The notes under the pieces: generated by a model
The model's database searches: none
The model's input: only the letters and a program-made list of their open reading frames with translations
What the model was told of the DNA's origin: nothing
Source of the DNA: a virus
IMG/VR virus record: IMGVR_UViG_3300031566_000260
Coordinates: 1 to 29,796 of that record
Direction: 5' to 3' (one strand)
Length of the DNA stretch: 29,796 nucleotides
Made by a program: the position numbers and the translations under genes
Shown here: positions 24,701 to 29,796 of the stretch, one piece after another
How the letters are laid out: each line of letters starts with the position of its first letter
Numbering within the stretch: the first letter of the stretch is position 1

Positions 24701-27700
24701 CGCCTTGTAGGCGGGGTTGTTGGCGATCGCCTTCGCCTGCTGGATGGCGACCCCGCCGGACCCGGACATCACCCGTCCCTCCTCCTCACGGGACAGCCCT
24801 GCTCGGCCTTCGAGTGCGCTCCGGTCGGAATCCGACAGCTTCGAGATCTTGGACGCGTACAACAGAGCTTGAGTGCCGACCATCTCCTCGAACTCGGTCT
24901 CGTTGATGCGCACCGCGGGCAGCATCTTGCCCTTGACGTCCTTGGACATCGCGATGTCCATGTACTGCGACAGCGTCGCGGCCACGTCAGCGATCTTGGT
25001 CGGCTTGAGCGTCAAGCGCTCGCCCTTAGCCTCCTTCTTCGTCAGCCCGACGTCCTGCGGAATGGTGGACTCGTCGCAGTACAGACGCTCCCACTCCTTG
25101 GTGGTCATGTCGCCCCAGATCTTCCCACCCGACAATGTCGTGATGTACTCCTTCACGTCACTGGTCGCGCGAGTCATGGGCGTCCCGGTCATCATCCCAA
25201 GCGCGGTCTGCTGCCCCTTGGCCTCCAGCTCGGCGAAACGCTCCTGCACCTTGTCCAAGATCTTGGCCAGCTTCGAGTTCTCGTTCTTGCTCCCCTTGTG
25301 CGCCTCGTCCTGTAGAAGCCCGGACAGGTCGAGCCCCTTGTACGTCTTTCCGTCGATCACAACCTCTGCATCGAGGAATTTCTCCCAGTTGCGAGTGAAG
25401 TACTCGGGGCCAACGAGCAAGATCTCGTCGGTTGCGCCTGACTTCAGGTAGGTGTCGATGCTGGTCATGTCCGATGCCGCACCGATCACCTTGCACCCGT
25501 CGTTGAAGTCGAAACAGGCGTCGCGCCACTGGCTGATGACACTCAGCGGGGAGAGCACGATCGTTCTACCGAGCGGCTTCTTCTTGGCGATCTTGCCCCA
25601 CATATCGCTCTGCATCACCTTGATCGTCGACAGACCAGTGATCGTCTTGCCGGTCCCCATCCAGTGCGTCCAGAACCACCGACCCCCGTTGTCCAGCGCC
25701 TTCAGCATGCCGCCGATCTGATGCCGCGGCAGCGTGAAAGTTCGTCCTTTCACGACTCTTTGCAGGTGGACACCCTTATCGATGAGCTTCCCCATTCGAA
25801 TGGCACCGCCATGCGCCTCGGCGTACTCGGCATCGAGTTCTACGAGATCTAGAGCATGGGATTCGACCTGCGATCGAGCGGCCTCACGAACCTCCTCTGC
25901 ACGAGCCTCGATCGCGCGACGAACGTCGTCGGTCATGTTCAACATGCCGAACCGGTTCCGCATCTGCGCGAAAGAGTTGAGGCTGATGTCGATCGTCCCG
26001 GTCTCCTTGTCAACCGTAGCCCCCGGAATCGAGAACACATCGAATGTGACGGAGCCGTCTCGCGGCATGAGCAGCCGCACGCGAGCGTTCTTCACATCAC
26101 CGGTCGCAGCGTGGAGATCTTTGTACATGTACGCCAACACGTTGTGCTTGAGCGGGTCTGGAACAGAGCTGTGCTTTGTTCCTTCGATATCCCGCAACAG
26201 CTCCTTCCTGCCGTACCTCACGATCTTGCGACCGGGCATCCCCAATCCAGCAGCTGTCCAAAACACAAAGCGCTCGGGCAGGGTCCTCGCCGTCTCTTTT
26301 GCCAGAGTCAACTGCCACTGCTCGTATGCCGGCTCGTAGACTTTCCGAAGCCAGTCGCGCTGCTCGTTGGTTCCGGCGTACCAGCCCGGCAGCAGACCGC
26401 GATCAATCAACTCACGCTCACGTTGGCGCAGCTTCGGCTTCTTCTTGCCGTCAGTGCCTGCAAACGGGAGATACTCAGAAACCGTCTCCGGCATCCGATC
26501 CCACCCCGGAGGCGACGGGACTTCCCCGGCCTTCTTGGCGGGGAGGATGGATTCGAGACGCGCAGCGACCTGACGACCCTCCTTGCCCCTGATCTCGTCA
26601 TTGCGCGTGTTGATGACGATCAACTCTCCGCCAAAATCGTCCGGATTGGCGTTAGGGTTCTGCGCCAGGGCGACCGCGGCAGACTTGTAGCTCTCGACCA
26701 TTTCTTCGACGATCTTGCGAGGCTTCGCCGTTTCGACGATCGAAGGACGAATCGTCTCACCCTTCAACAGCGGATTTCCGGCGTTGTCACGGTCCAGCAA
26801 CATGTCGAGCCGCGGTTCCGACGATCCGAGCATCCGCTTCCACTCGTGACCGACCAGGAGCGGAGACCCGCGACCATCGAACTCGACCTGCAAGTGCAGG
26901 TAGTTCGGCTGACCGCGCCCTGAAGTCCTGGTCCGCACAGAGACCCAGATGCGCCGCCGCAGCGTTGCAGCGTCCGCGCAGAGCTTCTTGAGATCTGACG
27001 CCTTCCGAATCGGCTCGTTGTTGGGCGTGAGCAACGCCCGCCACACCGGGTTCGCGATGTGGAACGCGCCGGCATGCGGCCCCTTCAGCTGCCGCTCACA
27101 CTCGATCTCCGTGTACGTCCCATCCGGATTCGGGTTGCGGTAGCGAATGGTGTGCATCCGCATGTTCGCCTTGCCGTGCGCTGTGAAGTCGATGATCGGC
27201 ACCCGCCGAATCACCCGTCCACGTGCGTCGCGCTCCAACTTGAACGCCGTGTTCGGCTGCAGCTTCAGGTACTCCTTCTCCAGCCGAATCCGCTCTGCGC
27301 TGCCCGCTGGGAGAGAGGCGATTGCCTGGACCAGGTCTTCGCCGGCCGCCTCCCAACGATCGAACACGAACGTGCCGGAGCGCTGCCGGAAGGTCGTCTC
27401 ATCGATCTCCACCGGCATGAGCAACTCGATCTCGTCTACCGCCTTCTTCGCAGCCTCCAGCAGCTTGTCGGCGCCCTTCACACCCCTTGCTGCTTCCTCT
27501 CCGTAGCGCCGAACCTTCATGACCTTGTGCGTCATGTCAGCCATCTTCCGACCGATCTGCCGCGCGTCGACCGCCCTCTCGTTCTCCGGTCCGTAGATCG
27601 CAGCCTTGTCGAAGGCGATGAGTCGAGACGGGTTCCACATTTCACCCTTCTGCGGCTTCCACCCGGGCGGCGGCTCATCAGGCAGCTCGTCCTGCTCCAG

Positions 27701-29185
27701 GTAGTACATCGCCGACAACGTCGACAACGCGTTGCCGTCGGCGTCATAGACTTCCTTGATCTCGTTCGCTCCGAGCTGGTACCGGCCGGTGCCGTTGGGG
27801 TCCCACTTCGACTCGTCCCCGACACTATCGGGGTTCCAACCACTGAAATCCTTGTCGGGACCGGACTTCCCGATCCGCATGTAGATCATGCGTCCGTTGC
27901 GGTGCATCTCGTAGAACTTGTCCTTCGGATGCGTGTAGACAGACCCCTTGGGCGCCTTCTTCGAGTCGGGCTCGGTGCGCAAGAGCGCCTGCACCTTGGT
28001 CTCGGGCTGCTTCCACCAGGTCAGCTTGGTGCTGTCTTCCGGCGTCTGCATGATGCCCCGACCGTAGTGCTCAGCCAGTTGCGCCTGCTTGAACGCTTCG
28101 CCAGCATCGTCCTTCCTTCCAGCGACTTCGAGCGCCTTACGCGCTGCGCGCCACTTGCGACGATCTGAAGCCCTGGGAGCCGGGAACCCTTGGATGGTCT
28201 CGGTGGTAAGCGGCAACATCGTCTCGTGCCCGATGAAGTCCCGCATCCACTCGTACATGACCGGCGCAGCGTGAGCGAGCTGCTTCGGGTACAGCAGCGC
28301 CGCCGCAAACGACTCCGCAAACCGTTCGTGGGAGTTCTTCGCCCCTCCGGCCCCCTCAATCTCCGCCCCGCCCGTGACACCCGCTTCTCGCTGCGCCTCG
28401 TCCTTGTAGAACTTCTCCCACTGCTCGGAGAGCTTCTCCATCCCCTTGGGCGGGTTGTTGTCCAGCCGGTTGAGGAGCGCATGCCCGATTTCGTGCATGA
28501 TCGCGTCGGTGGCCCACGTGCCGCCACGAAGATGCGGTCCACGTCCGACACCGGCCGACTGAACCTTCTCGGGGTCAATATCGATCGTGCTCGTGCCATC
28601 ACCATGAATATGGCATCTGCCAGCAGAGTCCTTAGACGTCTTCTTGAACTCGATCGCGGACACTGTCCCATCGAACGCTTCACGCAGCCCAGACGGCAGA
28701 CGCTGCAGCGCCATCTCCAGCGACCGGAAGACTGACTGCGGAAGACCCATGATGTCGTCGGGCTCGGCTCCGCCGTAGTAGGAGGAAATCTCCTCATGGT
28801 ACGGCTTGGCGACCTCTTCAGGCGCGATCACACGAAGCTGATGCTTTCCACCCCACAACCCGCCGAGGTACTCCGTGTTCAGCTTCTTGAGCGGCATCCG
28901 CGCCTGCCTGAGCGGCGGAAAGTCGACCTCGAACTGCACCTGGGTGCGGTGTTCGGCCATCTCCTCGGCTTCGCGCTTGTTGGCACGAAACTTTGCACGA
29001 CGTCGATCGTAGTCGGCCTTGTCTTCGGCGTACTTCTTCCGACTGGTCTCGTTGTCGTAGTAGTAGTTGTACCGCATGCGTCCTTGCGCATCACGCCCTC
29101 TCGGGACCCGTCGCCAATACTTGTGGTTGGCGCGCTGGTCGCCGATCGCCTTGTAGAGGTCGTCGTTTTCGATGACGAAGATCAT
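21707..29185 (-). CDS. Giant polyvalent-type protein: zincin metallopeptidase plus SNF2/DarB-like helicase (2492 aa)
   Basis: The ATG at 29185 follows a GAGG-type ribosome binding site. Seen in the sequence: a basic, Tyr-rich N-terminal element near residues 22-45 (KYWRRVPRGRDAQGRMRYNY), similar to linker motifs in phage MuF and polyvalent proteins. A metallopeptidase motif HEIGH lies at residues 231-235 with a candidate third ligand in ERFAES (E291). A helicase region follows: Q-motif-like LPRHQ near 1155, GTGKT at 1177-1181, SPLSVISQW near 1215, DEAH at 1293-1296 and TGTP at 1333-1336. After an insertion of roughly 550 residues come a motif-IV-like FIIFGGG near 1903, SDAANTG at 2112-2118 and QRMTRAAR at 2141-2148. 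I see no NPPY-type methyltransferase motif, unlike what is known for P1 DarB. The location just before the head genes suggests a protein packaged in the capsid and injected to protect or process DNA; that is inference. Confidence 0.85.
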   Translation of the reverse strand: MIFVIENDDLYKAIGDQRANHKYWRRVPRGRDAQGRMRYNYYYDNETSRKKYAEDKADYDRRRAKFRANKREAEEMAEHRTQVQFEVDFPPLRQARMPLKKLNTEYLGGLWGGKHQLRVIAPEEVAKPYHEEISSYYGGAEPDDIMGLPQSVFRSLEMALQRLPSGLREAFDGTVSAIEFKKTSKDSAGRCHIHGDGTSTIDIDPEKVQSAGVGRGPHLRGGTWATDAIMHEIGHALLNRLDNNPPKGMEKLSEQWEKFYKDEAQREAGVTGGAEIEGAGGAKNSHERFAESFAAALLYPKQLAHAAPVMYEWMRDFIGHETMLPLTTETIQGFPAPRASDRRKWRAARKALEVAGRKDDAGEAFKQAQLAEHYGRGIMQTPEDSTKLTWWKQPETKVQALLRTEPDSKKAPKGSVYTHPKDKFYEMHRNGRMIYMRIGKSGPDKDFSGWNPDSVGDESKWDPNGTGRYQLGANEIKEVYDADGNALSTLSAMYYLEQDELPDEPPPGWKPQKGEMWNPSRLIAFDKAAIYGPENERAVDARQIGRKMADMTHKVMKVRRYGEEAARGVKGADKLLEAAKKAVDEIELLMPVEIDETTFRQRSGTFVFDRWEAAGEDLVQAIASLPAGSAERIRLEKEYLKLQPNTAFKLERDARGRVIRRVPIIDFTAHGKANMRMHTIRYRNPNPDGTYTEIECERQLKGPHAGAFHIANPVWRALLTPNNEPIRKASDLKKLCADAATLRRRIWVSVRTRTSGRGQPNYLHLQVEFDGRGSPLLVGHEWKRMLGSSEPRLDMLLDRDNAGNPLLKGETIRPSIVETAKPRKIVEEMVESYKSAAVALAQNPNANPDDFGGELIVINTRNDEIRGKEGRQVAARLESILPAKKAGEVPSPPGWDRMPETVSEYLPFAGTDGKKKPKLRQRERELIDRGLLPGWYAGTNEQRDWLRKVYEPAYEQWQLTLAKETARTLPERFVFWTAAGLGMPGRKIVRYGRKELLRDIEGTKHSSVPDPLKHNVLAYMYKDLHAATGDVKNARVRLLMPRDGSVTFDVFSIPGATVDKETGTIDISLNSFAQMRNRFGMLNMTDDVRRAIEARAEEVREAARSQVESHALDLVELDAEYAEAHGGAIRMGKLIDKGVHLQRVVKGRTFTLPRHQIGGMLKALDNGGRWFWTHWMGTGKTITGLSTIKVMQSDMWGKIAKKKPLGRTIVLSPLSVISQWRDACFDFNDGCKVIGAASDMTSIDTYLKSGATDEILLVGPEYFTRNWEKFLDAEVVIDGKTYKGLDLSGLLQDEAHKGSKNENSKLAKILDKVQERFAELEAKGQQTALGMMTGTPMTRATSDVKEYITTLSGGKIWGDMTTKEWERLYCDESTIPQDVGLTKKEAKGERLTLKPTKIADVAATLSQYMDIAMSKDVKGKMLPAVRINETEFEEMVGTQALLYASKISKLSDSDRSALEGRAGLSREEEGRVMSGSGGVAIQQAKAIANNPAYKAASEDLFVKVTRKVAQGEESDKAFKDESENWIPFDPQWLLDRPDITNAKVRRKLAGLWPTAEELGDEITGLYNLHMHKALREMGVDSYEQLSGTQVTTAQLNKIARKEGGKWVRDTIKWPSKVINPEEGPLGIICRGSDTIRATDPELWDRAQKFQREFRAVIKRMVPPAWPGDAKAHLSRIKELVTVKGANVQAVLDLVSRMNGISADEGQRLLGTRSTQIEHHDTVSWGEGKHKVTVPEGKYWVSDKRGSLHLPFRKEDWDRELNKPKSAGGFEIVKDGDRVEIPERFDKQFKPKFGAKPKDMTKEEWEEEKRSTLAEWEAPSFKYNAALGEKGDKVALIEENSGETVWVSKREVKARVLNLLDPGMRAERHQFDIVNVVGNAKAESIMNRIEELMRTSDRSEGNARQFIIFGGGILESCRVAESVMRLMGFKDVNEALQGSREYDPSDPNPGNGYYYVTYIGSNYTGTRELNSEVFKKMKDRRNRDSYVSVFVDRCMEGRSWAHHADVQLSQWSADARVQIFQQFKIQAPEAYFVKDGVQSYFYGTPHSHKILKEIEDIGNIDRLPKDSRAAAQKRVDALAKEYHDLVEKNAIKTPPLDRKQMTVFNNTVGMVASDAANTGMNWGNAPEMINYDSLSSPMSEWQRMTRAARLLPDPIPPELIQRPDGSLGPVGKLMEMEHEIFGPVATMNVTGTVLGMEIDGTPVGGEIDFNAGLLAVAEYARNKASAKKTREAWQMIAAKAEVAATLGGEAARMAFTTLKQTPVPGGTRNVIDFERIGSYTDVTKGTYGGRTAIKGPVAALTEAINQLTETERTELLSAHLYQKDAAKKQRKSLDPTEVYLAIRGMQVMLFVQDQLDVVGAEMRTAAGGAVVQSSDVVNKIIDGLTPMDRAVIKESKFLVNVTRLGVAAEVPSIVKVGPQKVFTGYERQNPIIPEARVRAIGRSRFTAIEEFLQTVQDKTPIRTDLDMMTVDASAIESTSKVQKSFETDLFLEL

Positions 29186-29188
29186 GAT

Positions 29189-29494
29189 TCAGCCTCGCCC
29201 GACAGCGCACAGGTAGGCGCCGGGGATTGAACGCACCGCAGCTTCGAAATGGCCGATCTCGCCAGGACCGCGAGTGTGCATGAAGTGAGAGATCTCGTCA
29301 CCGTCCACAGCGGCTGACTGCACACCGATGGGCTGTCGCAGATGGTCAGCCAACGTATGCAAGAAGTCCATCGAGGCCACGGAAGGGTCGCTATCGACCA
29401 TGCGATAGCCGTCCGGAGTGTCTGCCTGTTCGAGCGTGCAGCCATACCGCGTGTAGGGCTCGTGATCGAACTGACGCCAGATGTGATACTTCAT
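29189..29494 (-). CDS. Hypothetical protein, 101 aa
   Basis: The gene starts with ATG at 29494, nine bases after the preceding stop, with a GAGG-type ribosome binding site across the junction, and stops three bases before the giant gene. The protein begins MKYHIWRQFDHEPYTRYG and is a soluble mixed-composition polypeptide with no membrane segment, signal peptide or known motif that I recognise. His residues are scattered (HFMHTRG near residue 70) but form no clear metal site. Its tight spacing to both neighbours suggests co-transcription with the head genes. The function is unknown. Confidence 0.7.
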   Translation of the reverse strand: MKYHIWRQFDHEPYTRYGCTLEQADTPDGYRMVDSDPSVASMDFLHTLADHLRQPIGVQSAAVDGDEISHFMHTRGPGEIGHFEAAVRSIPGAYLCAVGRG

Positions 29495-29502
29495 GTTGAC
29501 CT

Positions 29503-29796
29503 CTAGTACTCGAACTTGATGGGCTTCGGTGCCGATGCCTGACGGGCCGACGATCCAGCGAACCCTTCGCGCATCATCTCCCCGTACTGTGCATCCGACA
29601 ATCCGCCCGGATTGCCGGGACCGGTCCCCACACTTCCGGGTGCCACGACCCCAGCAGGGTTCAACGGCGGCAAGTGACGCGCCAGTGACGGAATCGGCTG
29701 TGCAGCCTCGGCGGTGCTACCGACCGTCCGGAGCAGCCATCGCATGTGATCGTCGGTGAGCATAGTCTCTGCGCTGCCCCCCTGGATGCCGCTGTC
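29503..29796 (-). CDS. C-terminal part of an unidentified protein (enters from right edge)
   Basis: This reading frame stays open to the right edge of the window, so only its last 97 codons or so are visible; it stops with TAG. An in-frame ATG at 29763 exists, but the bases before it hold no convincing ribosome binding site and the frame continues upstream without a stop, so I treat it as the tail of a longer gene. The visible part is rich in Pro, Gly and Ala (for example GTGPGNPGG) and looks like a flexible C-terminus, ending KPIKFEY. Portal or another head protein would fit this position upstream of the protease and capsid genes, but no domain is visible and that is inference from gene order only. 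Confidence 0.6.
   Translation of the reverse strand, partial: DSGIQGGSAETMLTDDHMRWLLRTVGSTAEAAQPIPSLARHLPPLNPAGVVAPGSVGTGPGNPGGLSDAQYGEMMREGFAGSSARQASAPKPIKFEY

Noticed and set aside
21707-29185. A methyltransferase domain within the giant protein, as in DarB-type proteins.
   Set aside because: I searched by eye for NPPY/DPPY-type and S-adenosylmethionine-binding motifs and found none; only the peptidase and helicase motifs are supported.

Overview
The window looks like the virion-morphogenesis block of a contractile-tailed (myovirus-type) double-stranded DNA phage or a closely related prophage. Every gene I can support lies on the minus strand, so transcription runs from base 29796 down to base 1. 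The DNA is G+C-rich by eye (not computed). Genes are packed with ATGA/TGATG-type overlaps or short gaps preceded by GGAG-like ribosome binding sites. The largest gap between genes is about 110 bases, so no stretch over 300 bases lacks a gene. I see no tRNA, rRNA, CRISPR array, integrase, transposase, lysis gene or replication gene. The host cannot be named from this window; the base composition suits a G+C-rich bacterium.

Region 1 (29796-21155, in transcription order): the C-terminal end of a protein that enters from the right edge, a 101-aa unknown protein, a 2492-aa multidomain protein, a 102-aa unknown and an 81-aa zinc-ribbon protein. The giant protein joins a zincin-type metallopeptidase domain (HEIGH) to an SF2/SNF2-like helicase (GTGKT, DEAH, TGTP and late V/VI-like motifs). 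This resembles the polyvalent or DarB-like proteins that some phages package and inject.

Region 2 (21154-17543): a capsid-assembly cassette of prohead serine protease, acidic scaffold-like protein and major capsid protein. It has a candidate promoter and a hairpin in front and a strong hairpin-T terminator behind. The protease and the capsid protein share a 35-45-residue segment, which suggests a common maturation signal.

Region 3 (17529-12029): seven small-to-medium genes of the head-completion, connector and neck type. They include a protein with a carboxypeptidase-regulatory-like N-terminus and one with a C4 zinc-knuckle-like cluster.

Region 4 (12019-1): the tail. In order: a very large tail sheath carrying an A-B-A-B duplicated beta-rich insertion, the tail tube, two overlapping tail-assembly-chaperone frames with a plausible programmed frameshift, a 627-aa tape measure, a baseplate hub, an OB-fold spike, a LysM plus gp25-like fusion, a baseplate J-like wedge protein, and the start of a further structural gene cut by the left edge. 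The order head, neck, sheath, tube, chaperone, tape measure, hub, spike, wedge is the usual one for contractile-tailed phages and supports the weaker calls by position.
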